This document shows positions 18,972 through 27,292 of a stretch of DNA of 64,000 bases, piece by piece (the first letter of the stretch is position 1; the number at the start of each line of letters is the position of its first letter). Position numbers and translations under genes: made by a program. Source of the DNA: Ensifer sp. Root278 (GTDB lineage: Bacteria; Pseudomonadota; Alphaproteobacteria; Rhizobiales; Rhizobiaceae). The stretch lies in contig NZ_LMJJ01000041.1 of NCBI RefSeq assembly GCF_001429285.1, positions 406 to 64,405 of the forward strand. The letters run 5' to 3'. The notes below the pieces were generated by a model. It worked only from the letters and a program-made list of their open reading frames with translations. It had not been told where the DNA came from and did no database searches.

Positions 18972-19110
18972 TCGGGCCTGCTCTGCCTGTTGTTCGTTTT
19001 GACCACCGCCTGCATGTCCCTTGCCCGTTTGCGCTCGACGCTCTCGTGGAAGGCTCAAGCTTGCCACCGCGCAGTGGCACTCCGCGGACGGTTCGCCTTA
19101 GTCTTATATA

Positions 19111-19125
19111 TGATCGGCTTCGTCA
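19111..19125. promoter_or_regulatory. Iron-responsive (IRO/RirA-type) box candidate
   Basis: TGA-N9-TCA, the spacing known for the rhizobial RirA-associated IRO motif, sits in the divergent region between the permease and binding-protein genes, next to the AT stretch TCTTATATA. Position and gene content fit iron repression of both units; the short motif could also occur by chance. Confidence 0.45.
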
Positions 19126-19219
19126 AGTTTTCTGCGGCATCTTCGGCAAGCGGAAGCTGTGCATTGCCCTCGCCGGAAAATCGCGCTACGACGGCCGATA
19201 AAAGATGAGGAAAATAGTC

Positions 19220-20149
19220 ATGAATATATATTCGATTTCTAATGGTCTGCGCAGCCTCGTCATTGCGGCGGCGTTCGCAATCGCCGGCGCGCCGACCGCC
19301 ATGGCCGAGACGCTGAAGATCGAACACAGCAGCGGCGTCACCGACGTGGAGAAAAACCCGAAGACGGTGCTGGTTTATGACTTCGGCATGCTGGAGACGC
19401 TGGATATGCTCGGCATTCCCGTTGCCGGCGTTCCCGGCGCGGCAATCCCGCCTTCGCTCGCAAAATACAAGGCCGACAGCTATCCGAAGATCGGCACGCT
19501 GTTTGAGCCCGACTACGAAGCCATCAATGCCGCAGAGGCGGACCTGGTGATCGTCGGTGGTCGATCGCAGGCGAAATATGCCGATGTCGCCAAGATCGCA
19601 CCGACGATCGATCTGACCTCCGACGACAAGGACCTCATCGGCAGCGTCAAGAAGAATGCCGAGATTCTCGGCCAGGTCTTCGGCAAGGAAGCGGAAATCA
19701 AAGCGAGCGTCGAAAAGCTCGATGCCTCGATCGAAAAGCTTCGCGGCATTGCGGCTGAGAAGGGCACCGGGCTGATCCTGCTCACCACCGGCGGCAAGAT
19801 CAGCGCCTATGGCAAGGGATCGCGTTTCGGCGTGTTGCACGATGTCTTCGGCATCAAGCCGGCCGATGCGGAACTGCAGGTAGCGACCCACGGTCAGGCG
19901 GTTTCCTACGAGTACATTCTCGAGACCAATCCCGATTGGATCTTCGTCGTCGACCGCGATGCGGCAATCGGCCAGCAGGCGCAGCCCGCAGCGGCATTGC
20001 TCGACAACGAACTGGTGCGCCAGACGAAGGCCTGGAAGGACGGCCACGTCGTCTACCTCGACTCCGCCAAGCTCTATCTGACGGCCTCCGGCCTGAAGTC
20101 GCAGCAGGATATCGTCGACCAGCTCACGCAGGCACTCGAGAAGAAGTAG
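19220..20149 (+). CDS. Siderophore ABC importer, periplasmic binding protein
   Basis: A 309-aa class III binding protein (PF01497) like CeuE/FatB/YclQ. It has a signal peptide ending near AMA-ETL. The body shows KTVLVYDFGMLETLDMLGI, the domain I pattern DYEAINAAEADLVIVGGR, and the C-terminal half with SYEYILETNPDWIFVVDRD. It captures a ferric siderophore, probably catecholate by family, for the divergent permease-ATPase unit. The start chosen is ATG 19220, preceded by GAGGAAAA; ATG 19205 is in frame upstream. A hairpin terminator follows the stop codon. Confidence 0.9.
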   Translation: MNIYSISNGLRSLVIAAAFAIAGAPTAMAETLKIEHSSGVTDVEKNPKTVLVYDFGMLETLDMLGIPVAGVPGAAIPPSLAKYKADSYPKIGTLFEPDYEAINAAEADLVIVGGRSQAKYADVAKIAPTIDLTSDDKDLIGSVKKNAEILGQVFGKEAEIKASVEKLDASIEKLRGIAAEKGTGLILLTTGGKISAYGKGSRFGVLHDVFGIKPADAELQVATHGQAVSYEYILETNPDWIFVVDRDAAIGQQAQPAAALLDNELVRQTKAWKDGHVVYLDSAKLYLTASGLKSQQDIVDQLTQALEKK

Positions 20150-20188
20150 GGCTCGGGCGGCAGCGCTCGCTGAGTGCGATGTGATCGG

Positions 20189-20220
20189 ACGGCCGCGAAC
20201 ATATCTCTCGCGGCCGTTTC
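20189..20220 (+). terminator. Terminator of the siderophore-binding-protein gene
   Basis: ACGGCCGCGA and TCGCGGCCGT form a perfect 10-bp stem with a 9-nt loop, followed by TTC. The T run is short. Confidence 0.7.
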
Positions 20221-20254
20221 ATTGTTCAGGGAGACCCGACAGGAGGAGCAGATC

Positions 20255-20314
20255 ATGCTGAAAGCGTCCAGCGGCTTCCTTTCGGGAAGAGCTGAAGGCA
20301 CTCGACTGGAGTGA
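20255..20314 (+). CDS. Possible 19-aa small protein
   Basis: ATG preceded by the very strong ribosome site AGGAGGAG at ideal distance, then 19 codons (MLKASSGFLSGRAEGTRLE) and TGA. It lies after the terminator of the upstream gene and ends 30 nt before another terminator, so it would form its own tiny unit. A second frame after about 20270 reads FREELKALDWSESEKRA and then stops, which also looks protein-like, so this may instead be a decayed, frameshifted small gene. No family recognised. Confidence 0.25.
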   Translation: MLKASSGFLSGRAEGTRLE

Positions 20315-20343
20315 GAGCGAGAAGAGGGCTTGACGGGCGAGGA

Positions 20344-20374
20344 GCCGTTTCAAGGACGCTGAGACGGCGTTTTT
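20344..20374 (+). terminator. Rho-independent terminator
   Basis: GCCGTTTCA pairs with TGAGACGGC (one G-T pair) around AGGACGC and is followed by GTTTTT. It is well formed for a short transcript starting after 20217. Confidence 0.75.
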
Positions 20375-20392
20375 GGGGTTAAAGTTAAAAGG

Positions 20393-20451
20393 GGAGCCAA
20401 CACCAAATACCTTTAGATCTTACGGTATTTTTCTGGGTTGGCTCCGTTTTT
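20393..20451 (+). terminator. Long two-part hairpin with T run
   Basis: GGAGCCAAC and GTTGGCTCC form the outer stem, AAATACC and GGTATTT the inner stem, with an internal loop between them; GTTTTT follows. It lies only 18 nt after the previous terminator. It may be a second terminator or the 3' end of a separate small RNA. Confidence 0.6.
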
Positions 20452-21331
20452 GAGGAATAAACAATATTGTAACTTGATTTATATCGCTTTCATTAAAATA
20501 CATTTCGAATTTTATGCTTTTTTTAAATGACAAAGCGGAACGAAATCCGCAATCAATCAATGTATTCTTTACGCTTACTCTGGTTTACGCTTACGCCACG
20601 CGCTGGGTTGAAGGGCATTAGCGGATTAAGATCCTCCGAAACCCAGGCTGTTTTCGTTCATACTCAGGAACGAAACGCCAATGTGACTCCAAACGCGGGC
20701 GCGCGGAAGCTACCAATTCTGGTTAGTGGTTTGTAATTATTGGCTGTTTGTGGCGTAATCCGCAGTCCCAAGCCGTTGTTATGGCGTCAAGATTCACGCG
20801 CACCAGCGCGACTGTGGGCACCAAACATGCGGTTGTGTGCCCCGCTTCCTCGCGCGAACGGTCGACCCGCTTCGCCCGAAGCGCAAGTTTACTAGCTCTA
20901 ACGAAGTATTATTAGGTATATCGACCTCGCGAAATGAGTAGGCGGTACCGGGAATACCTCGGCAGCTAATCCGTTTTCTCGTCTCGGAAGGGTTGCGCCT
21001 CGCGGAAATGGATGGCCCGTCGTGTGCGGCGGAACGGCGATCACTGCCATCTTGATGACGTTTTTCACGCCCCCAATAAGGGGGTCGATCGCAGTGTAAC
21101 CCAAAGATGGTTCGATTTATAACGATTTAAGAACGCTTATGAAGCGCCTCTAATCCTTTTGGGTTGTTTCGTAATGAAGATCTTTACGTTACATTAGCTA
21201 TCGCGAATTTTCCCGGGGCGGGAAGATATCGTGATGCATAGTGGTTCCGAATAAATTTTCTGAAAGTGTGGTGCACAGCGGGAAAAACGCAGCACCCATA
21301 AAAACAAATGGAAAAATCCTAGGAGGGCGTA
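20452..21331. other. 880-bp non-coding leader of the LuxR-type gene
   Basis: No frame has convincing coding character. A nested inverted repeat lies at 21098-21165: outer arms AACCCAAA/TTTGGGTT, inner arms CGCTT/AAGCG (21134-21146). Stretches are AT-rich, in contrast to the flanking genes. The regulator gene's ribosome site AGGAGGG is at the right end. Such a long spacer suggests a regulated promoter, a long leader or decayed sequence. Confidence 0.5.
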
Positions 21332-22132
21332 ATGTATCCGGGAAGCTCCAGCGTTGGTGATTTTGAAGAAAACAACAAGGCTTTATCGCAGAAAAAAAAG
21401 ATTGTCATGCTTGCCAAGATCGATCTGTTTGCCGAGTGCCTGATGCAGGCGGTCGGCTCGCGGTTTCAGGGGCACGACATCGTCTGCTTTTCCGATCCGG
21501 ACAATCTGTTGGACGGCAGTCTCGTCGACGTGACGTTGATCATGCTCTACCGGATGCCGGCCAAGTCCTTTCCAGCAATCTTGCGGACGATCCACGAGTT
21601 CCACCCCAAGACCTCGATCGGTCTGGTGGTGGAGAATGCCGACGAGCTCGATCCGTCGATTGCCGGCTTCGTTGAAGAGCGGTTGATCCATGGCGTTTTG
21701 CCGTTGAACCTGAACCTGGACGTCTGCCTTGCGGCCATCGATTTACTGATGAAGGGAGGCGAGCACTTCCCAGCCGCCTTACTGCGACGGCTTTCGCCCG
21801 AGCCCTTCGCCGCGAGCAGTCTCTATGGCCGGCGGGCAGAGCTGTCCGGATCCGGTCCGGCCGCAGGCGCAGGTCGGCGCAAGCGCGATGCCGGACCTGA
21901 CGGACTGACGACCCGCGAAGTTCAGATCCTCGATCTGATCTGCAAGGGAACGCAAAACAAGATCATCGCGGATCGTCTTGGATTGTCGGAAAATACCGTC
22001 AAGGTTCATGTCCGCAACATCTACAAGAAGATGAACGTCCGCAACCGCACGGAGGCGGCGTCGCGTTACTTCACCAACGATGCGGCGGCCGAACGGGGTG
22101 GCGACACGCTTTCGTCGCGCTGGAAGAACTAG
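21332..22132 (+). CDS. LuxR/NarL-type regulator with degenerate receiver
   Basis: 266 aa. Residues about 20-150 have the size and alternating pattern of a response-regulator receiver, but the acidic pair after strand 1 (LAKIDL), the phospho-accepting Asp after strand 3 (DVTLIMLY) and the Lys after strand 5 (LIHGVLPL) are missing, so phosphorylation is unlikely. Residues about 188-250 form a clear LuxR helix-turn-helix (LTTREVQILDLICKG, NKIIADRLGLSENTVKVHVR). A basic linker joins them. It probably responds to a ligand or protein. Its position upstream of the polysaccharide operon suggests that it controls it; this is inference. Confidence 0.85.
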   Translation: MYPGSSSVGDFEENNKALSQKKKIVMLAKIDLFAECLMQAVGSRFQGHDIVCFSDPDNLLDGSLVDVTLIMLYRMPAKSFPAILRTIHEFHPKTSIGLVVENADELDPSIAGFVEERLIHGVLPLNLNLDVCLAAIDLLMKGGEHFPAALLRRLSPEPFAASSLYGRRAELSGSGPAAGAGRRKRDAGPDGLTTREVQILDLICKGTQNKIIADRLGLSENTVKVHVRNIYKKMNVRNRTEAASRYFTNDAAAERGGDTLSSRWKN

Positions 22133-22693
22133 GCTCGAAGAACTAGGCTCGGCAGCGTCGACCAAACACTCCATTTCTGTGCCTCGACGTGGTCGAGAGC
22201 GCAGATGTTGGTGTTTGGATATCGTCTATGAGGCCCCGTTTGCCGGGTTCCCGTGATCTGGTCTGTGGCGAAGCGTGGTCGCCAGGGCGGAACACGCGAC
22301 CGGCACCCGTATGGTCTACTCCCCTGAGAATGGCAATGTTTCTTGAGCGATCCGATAGCCCGCTGTGACTTCAAGATGGTTAACAAGGTATTAGATGATT
22401 TTGTTGATTGGATTATAATGTAACTATTCGTGATTATGTTTCCGATTATCTCATTCCTATTTCAGATTACATTATATCAATCCTTATTGTTTTAGTTGAC
22501 GCGCTAATGGTTATTTGATAATTAACTAATATTGAAATTGAAGATAAGTAGATTTTGGGATGAATTGTAGAATTCTATTTCTGTCGGGTTGTGCGTGAAT
22601 TTGTAATAAAGAACAAACTCCTTATTATATTTACATTGGCAGCCCGTCTCCAATCACCATGAGAAATGGTGTGTACAATAATTGGAGGTGCGT
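22133..22693. other. AT-rich 560-bp promoter region of the polysaccharide operon
   Basis: Bases 22441-22560 are 27.5% GC by my count, far below the genes on both sides. TTGACG (22496) followed at 15 bp by GATAAT (22517-22522) is a possible promoter with a short spacer. No ORF. AT-rich leaders like this are often H-NS/MucR-type silenced or multi-regulator promoters. Confidence 0.5.
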
Positions 22694-23734
22694 ATGCGAA
22701 AGGTCGTTCCGGGGCCGTTGTCTGTCGTCGGGCAACGGGAATTTCTAAAGAAGATTTCAGGAATACCAAGGAGAATTCTAGTAACAGGTGGAGGCGGGTT
22801 TCTTGGCTCTCATATTTGCGAAAGACTTCTTTCTCTAGGTCATACGGTTATTTGTCTCGACAATTTTTCAACCGGACGGCGTGAAAACCTCTCTCATTTG
22901 GTGCAGAACCCGCATTTCCACATCATCGATCATGACGTTCGCAAACCCTATCTGATTGACGCCGACGTCATCTTCAACTTTGCCTCTCCCGCATCGCCGC
23001 CCGACTATCAGGCCGATCCGGTTGGCACTCTCATGACGAACGTCCTTGGCGCGCTGCATGCACTCGAAAATGCGCGCGCCACCGGCGCCACGGTCATCCA
23101 GTCCTCGACTTCGGAAGTCTACGGCGATCCGCTCCTCAGCCCGCAACGCGAGGTCTATTTCGGCAATGTCAATCCGATCGGCCCGCGTGCCTGCTACGAT
23201 GAAGGAAAACGGTCGGCCGAAACCCTGTTCTTCGACTACCACCGATCCCATCGGGTCAAGATCAAGGTCGCGCGCATCTTCAATACCTACGGTCCGCGCA
23301 TGCGTCCGGACGATGGCCGGGTGATCTCCAATTTCGTCGTTCAGGCCCTGCTCGGCAAGGACCTGACCATCTATGGCGACGGGCAGCAGACCCGGTCCTT
23401 CTGCTATGTCAACGACCTGATCGACGGCTTTCTCCGGCTTTCGGTCTCGGCGGATGACTGCATCGGCCCGATCAACCTTGGCAATCCTGGGGAGTTCACC
23501 GTTCTCGAACTTGCGCAGATGGTGCGGTCTCTGACCGGGTCGCGCTCGCGCATCGTTCACCAGGCGGCGGCCGTCGACGATCCTCGCCAGCGCCGTCCCG
23601 ATATCTCGCAGGCGCTGACCGAACTCGCCTGGGAGCCGAAGGTCATCCTGCGCGACGGGCTTGAGCGCACGATCGCCTACTTCGAGGGGCGCCTCAGCGC
23701 GGCCGATCGCGCAACGGCGGGACAGGCGGTATGA
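22694..23734 (+). CDS. uxs1: UDP-glucuronate decarboxylase (UDP-xylose synthase)
   Basis: A 346-aa extended short-chain dehydrogenase. The NAD motif GGGGFLGSH is near residue 37, [10 protein letters not shown] carries the catalytic Ser/Thr region, and the YxxxK pair is in [27 protein letters not shown]-like sequence (here [16 protein letters not shown]) is typical of Uxs enzymes. The reaction is UDP-glucuronate to UDP-xylose plus CO2. ATG 22694 follows GGAGGTG; an in-frame TTG lies upstream. First gene of a five-gene operon. The name rests on the family and the next gene; UDP-sugar decarboxylases of this group are otherwise consistent. Confidence 0.85.
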   Translation: MRKVVPGPLSVVGQREFLKKISGIPRRILVTGGGGFLGSHICERLLSLGHTVICLDNFSTGRRENLSHLVQNPHFHIIDHDVRKPYLIDADVIFNFASPASPPDYQADPVGTLMTNVLGALHALENARATGATVIQSSTSEVYGDPLLSPQREVYFGNVNPIGPRACYDEGKRSAETLFFDYHRSHRVKIKVARIFNTYGPRMRPDDGRVISNFVVQALLGKDLTIYGDGQQTRSFCYVNDLIDGFLRLSVSADDCIGPINLGNPGEFTVLELAQMVRSLTGSRSRIVHQAAAVDDPRQRRPDISQALTELAWEPKVILRDGLERTIAYFEGRLSAADRATAGQAV

Positions 23735-23735
23735 G

Positions 23736-24719
23736 ATGTCCCGCGTCGTACTCGTCACCGGCGGTGCCGGCTTCATAGGAAGCCACACCTGCAAACGCCT
23801 TGCCCAGCAGGGTTTCGTCCCCGTCGTCTATGACAACCTGTCGACGGGACATAGGGCCAACGTACGCTGGGGTCCCCTCGTTGAAGGCGATCTCGAGGAT
23901 ACGGAACGGCTGGCAACGGCCGTCCGGACGTTCCTGCCTGAATGCGTGATCCACTTTGCGGCTTCCGCCTATGTCGGGGAATCCGTCGAAGACCCGGGAA
24001 AATACTACCGCAACAACGTCGCAGGCAGCATCGCGCTGCTCGGAGCCTGCCGCGCGACCGGGCTGGCACGCATCGTGTTTTCCAGTTCCTGCGCCACCTA
24101 TGGCGTGCCGCAGCGGCTTCCGATCACCGAGGATACGGAACAGTTTCCGATCAACCCCTATGGGCGCACGAAGCTGATGATCGAGCTGATGCTTGGCGAC
24201 TATGCGCGCGCCTATGATTTCCGCTCCGTCGCGCTGCGCTACTTCAACGCCGCAGGCGCCGATCCGGAAGGACAGCTCACGGAACGGCACGATCCCGAGA
24301 CGCATCTCATACCGCGTGCCCTGATGGCGGCGGCCGGCGGGATCGAACGGCTCGACATCTTCGGCGACGACTATGCGACGCCGGATGGAACCTGCATTCG
24401 CGACTACATTCACGTGACCGACCTTGCCGACGCCCATGTCGCGGCCGTCAACTATCTGAATGACGGCGGCGAGGTACTGCGCGCCAATCTCGGCTCCGGA
24501 CATGGAACCTCGATCCGGGAGGTTCTCGAAGCGATCGATCGCGTTACCGGGCGACAGGTTCCCGTGCAGATGTTGCCGCGTCGCCCGGGCGATCCTCCCG
24601 TGCTCTATGCCGACACCAGCCGGGCGCGGCAGCAACTGGGCTTCCGGCCGGCCTTCTCGGATATCGAAACCATCATCCGCACGGCGGCGCTGGGTTTCGG
24701 GCTGGAGGTGCGGCGATGA
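23736..24719 (+). CDS. uxe: UDP-xylose/UDP-glucose 4-epimerase
   Basis: A 327-aa GalE-fold epimerase. The NAD motif is VTGGAGFIGSH at residues 8-18, the catalytic region SSSCATYG, and NPYGRTKLMIE supplies YxxxK. RYFNAAGADPEGQ is the standard GalE substrate-side motif. It starts one base after the upstream stop and overlaps the next start by 4 nt. Directly behind a UDP-xylose synthase, the likely reaction is UDP-xylose to UDP-arabinose; plain UDP-glucose/galactose activity cannot be excluded by sequence. Confidence 0.82.
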   Translation: MSRVVLVTGGAGFIGSHTCKRLAQQGFVPVVYDNLSTGHRANVRWGPLVEGDLEDTERLATAVRTFLPECVIHFAASAYVGESVEDPGKYYRNNVAGSIALLGACRATGLARIVFSSSCATYGVPQRLPITEDTEQFPINPYGRTKLMIELMLGDYARAYDFRSVALRYFNAAGADPEGQLTERHDPETHLIPRALMAAAGGIERLDIFGDDYATPDGTCIRDYIHVTDLADAHVAAVNYLNDGGEVLRANLGSGHGTSIREVLEAIDRVTGRQVPVQMLPRRPGDPPVLYADTSRARQQLGFRPAFSDIETIIRTAALGFGLEVRR

Positions 24720-26710
24720 GCTGGGCAGCCACAGTCGATGGATTTCGGCGCTACGCCGATCTTGCGCGTGCGGGGCCTGTCAGGCCGCGTCTGACGACGC
24801 TGTTTTCCGGGCGCTTGCAGATCCTGAACATGCTGGGGGTTACCGCGTGGTTCGCGGCCTTCACGTATTTCTGGTGGTGGTGGCTCGATCCGGCCCATGT
24901 TCTGGACTGGCCGTCCTACGTCCTTATCACCGTCGTCGTCGGGTGGATCACCCTGCTGCCGGTCTACTTCATCACGATCTTTTCCGGCGCGAAGGTGGCC
25001 ACGGTGAGCACGGGGCCGGTGCCCCAGGGGCGGATCGCGATGGTCGTCACCAAGGCGCCGTCCGAGCCGTTTGCCGTTGTACGCAAGACGTTGCAGGCGA
25101 TGCTGGACCAGACCGGCTGCGACTTCGATGTGTGGCTGGCGGACGAAGACCCGTCGCCGGAAACGGTTTCCTGGTGTGCGGCCCACGGGGTTTTCATCTC
25201 CACGCGAAAGGGTATCGCCGAATATCATCGCGCCGCCTGGCCGCGCCGCACGCGCTGCAAGGAAGGAAACCTTGCCTATTTCTACGATCACCACGGCTAT
25301 GACCGCTACGATCTCGTGGCGCAATTCGACGCCGATCACGTGCCCGAAGCCACCTATCTCGTCGAGGTGCTGCGTCCCTTCAACGACCCGTCGGTCGGCT
25401 ATGTCTCGGCGCCGAGCATATGCGACGCGAATGCCGCGGCAAGCTGGTCGGCTCGCGGGCGGCTTTACGCGGAGGCGAGCCTGCATGGCTCCCTTCAGGT
25501 CGGCTACAACAATGGCTGGGCGCCCCTATGCATCGGTTCCCACTACGCCGTGCGGACAAAGGCCCTGAAGCAGATCGGCGGATTGGGGCCGGAACTCGCC
25601 GAAGATCATTCGACCACGCTGATGATGAATGCCCATGGCTGGCGCGGCGTGCATGCCCTCAACGCCATAGCCCATGGCGACGGGCCGGCGAACTTTGCCG
25701 ATCTCGTGGTTCAGGAGTTCCAGTGGTCTCGCAGCCTCGTCGCGATCCTGCTGAAATATTCGCCTTTGTATGTGCCGAAGCTGCGGCCGCGGCTGCAGTT
25801 CCAGTTCCTGTTTTCGCAACTCTGGTACCCGCTGTTTTCGTGCTTCATGGCGCTGATGTTCCTGATGCCGATCGTGGCGCTGTTGATGGGGCGGGCCTTC
25901 GTTGACGTCGACTATCCCGATTTTCTGCTGCATTTCGTGCCTTTGTCAGTGGTTCTGGTCGTGCTCGCCTATTTCTGGCGTTCGACCGGTACGTTCCGGC
26001 CGCACGACGCGCGGGTGCTGAGTTGGGAGACGGTCCTGTTCCTGTTCGCGCGGTGGCCCTGGTCGCTGCTCGGCTGTCTGGCGGCGGTGCGCGATCACCT
26101 GACCGGCTCGTTCGTCGATTTTCGCATCACGCCGAAAGGCGGCGGTGCCGCGGCTCCCCTGCCGCTTCGGATATTGATGCCCTATTTCGTGCTTTCCCTG
26201 ATGTCGGCGCTCGCCGTCTGGCTGATTTCCGATGCCGGAACGGCACGCGGCTTCTACGTCTTCGCCGAGATCAACGCCCTCGTCTATGCCGGGCTCGTGG
26301 TGGTGATCCACGTTCGACACGCCCGCGAGAACGGGCTGCCGCTTATGCCGCGTTCGACGATGACCGCAATGACGGCCGGCTCTCTGGTGCTGGTTTCGGT
26401 GCTGTCGGCCCAATCGGCGGTGCGTCACGGCGCCGAGGCAACGGAGGCCCTGTCGCATGGCTTGGGTTTCGTGACCTTCACCGAGGCGAAATACACGGTC
26501 GCCGGCGCCGGACACGGTACGAAACTCAGGATCGTTCGCTTCCATTTGCAATGGAAAGGCTTTTCTCAGCCGCCCGAGAGCGGGGCGCGGATCGAACCTG
26601 CCGTATCACGGGCCACCTCTAACAATGCCGGAAGAAGGAGTGTCAGTGAAACGAAGTACCGGGAAACCAGGACGACAAAGAAGGTCGGCCGATACTACGT
26701 GCCGTCATGA
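24716..26710 (+). CDS. Membrane family 2 glycosyltransferase (cellulose-synthase-like)
   Basis: A 664-aa inner-membrane polymerase-type transferase. Two N-terminal membrane segments (about 40-90) precede the catalytic domain with the GT2 aspartates (DVWLADED, QFDADH, LAEDHST) and a Q..RW-like site read here as QEFQWSRSL. Five or more membrane segments follow (about 365-560), then a soluble tail. This layout couples polymer synthesis with export. There is no PilZ domain in the protein. Its tail after residue 620 is basic and probably disordered. In operon context it would build a pentose-containing polysaccharide. Confidence 0.85.
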   Translation: MSWAATVDGFRRYADLARAGPVRPRLTTLFSGRLQILNMLGVTAWFAAFTYFWWWWLDPAHVLDWPSYVLITVVVGWITLLPVYFITIFSGAKVATVSTGPVPQGRIAMVVTKAPSEPFAVVRKTLQAMLDQTGCDFDVWLADEDPSPETVSWCAAHGVFISTRKGIAEYHRAAWPRRTRCKEGNLAYFYDHHGYDRYDLVAQFDADHVPEATYLVEVLRPFNDPSVGYVSAPSICDANAAASWSARGRLYAEASLHGSLQVGYNNGWAPLCIGSHYAVRTKALKQIGGLGPELAEDHSTTLMMNAHGWRGVHALNAIAHGDGPANFADLVVQEFQWSRSLVAILLKYSPLYVPKLRPRLQFQFLFSQLWYPLFSCFMALMFLMPIVALLMGRAFVDVDYPDFLLHFVPLSVVLVVLAYFWRSTGTFRPHDARVLSWETVLFLFARWPWSLLGCLAAVRDHLTGSFVDFRITPKGGGAAAPLPLRILMPYFVLSLMSALAVWLISDAGTARGFYVFAEINALVYAGLVVVIHVRHARENGLPLMPRSTMTAMTAGSLVLVSVLSAQSAVRHGAEATEALSHGLGFVTFTEAKYTVAGAGHGTKLRIVRFHLQWKGFSQPPESGARIEPAVSRATSNNAGRRSVSETKYRETRTTKKVGRYYVPS

Positions 26711-26758
26711 CGGCGGCGAACAGTCGAGTGTGTAATCTCCAATGTGAGGAGAAAGTGG

Positions 26759-27274
26759 ATGAAAGGGTCGATAAAAGTCATGGTTCTGCCGCTGTTGCTG
26801 CCGGTTGCAGCCGCTGCGGTCTACTTGGGCGCCCAGCCGGTCAAGGCGAAGATGGAAGTCAAGCCGACGCCGCTCAGCGCTTACGAAGTCTATTCCCTCT
26901 ACCGCAACAAGACCTGGCAATGGTCCACCGGCGGTGCACGCTTCACCGCGCATGACCGCAAACTCGTGGCCTTTGTCGACAAGGGCAACGGCAACCGATC
27001 CTTTGCCGAAGGCAATTGGTACGTCAGCGATCTCGGCATGATGTGCATGCAGGCCATCTGGACGACCGCGGCCGAGGCCGGCGATGCGCGGACCTGCTTC
27101 GGCCATGCCAAGATCGGCGACACGATCTATCAGCGGAAGGTGCCAAACGGCGAATGGTATGTCTTCAAGCATGCAAAACCCAAGCCCAATGACGCCTACT
27201 ACAGCCTCGTCGCCCAGGACGACATCACAGCAAAGGCGTTGCGTCTCAAGGAACAGTTCCTGGCCAAAAAATAG
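26759..27274 (+). CDS. DUF995 family exported protein
   Basis: A 171-aa protein with an N-terminal hydrophobic segment (signal peptide or anchor, residues about 5-25). The DUF995-like body contains YEVYSLYRNKTWQWSTGGARF, GNWYVSDLGMMCM and TCFGHAKIGDTIYQRKVPNGEWYVF as separate conserved blocks, with two to three Cys that may form a disulphide. Start ATG 26759 follows GAGGAGAAAG. DUF995 proteins are common in rhizobia and several sit in polysaccharide clusters. Biochemical role unknown; a periplasmic helper of synthesis or export is the simplest guess. Confidence 0.7.
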   Translation: MKGSIKVMVLPLLLPVAAAAVYLGAQPVKAKMEVKPTPLSAYEVYSLYRNKTWQWSTGGARFTAHDRKLVAFVDKGNGNRSFAEGNWYVSDLGMMCMQAIWTTAAEAGDARTCFGHAKIGDTIYQRKVPNGEWYVFKHAKPKPNDAYYSLVAQDDITAKALRLKEQFLAKK

Positions 27275-27292
27275 ACGCAGCAGGAGGATGAA

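Noticed and set aside
20527-20736. 69-codon open frame in the AT-rich leader
   Set aside because: No ribosome site, no recognisable pattern, and amino-acid composition like random sequence.
20898-21104. 68-codon leftward open frame
   Set aside because: No ribosome site and overlaps a likely regulatory leader; composition not protein-like.
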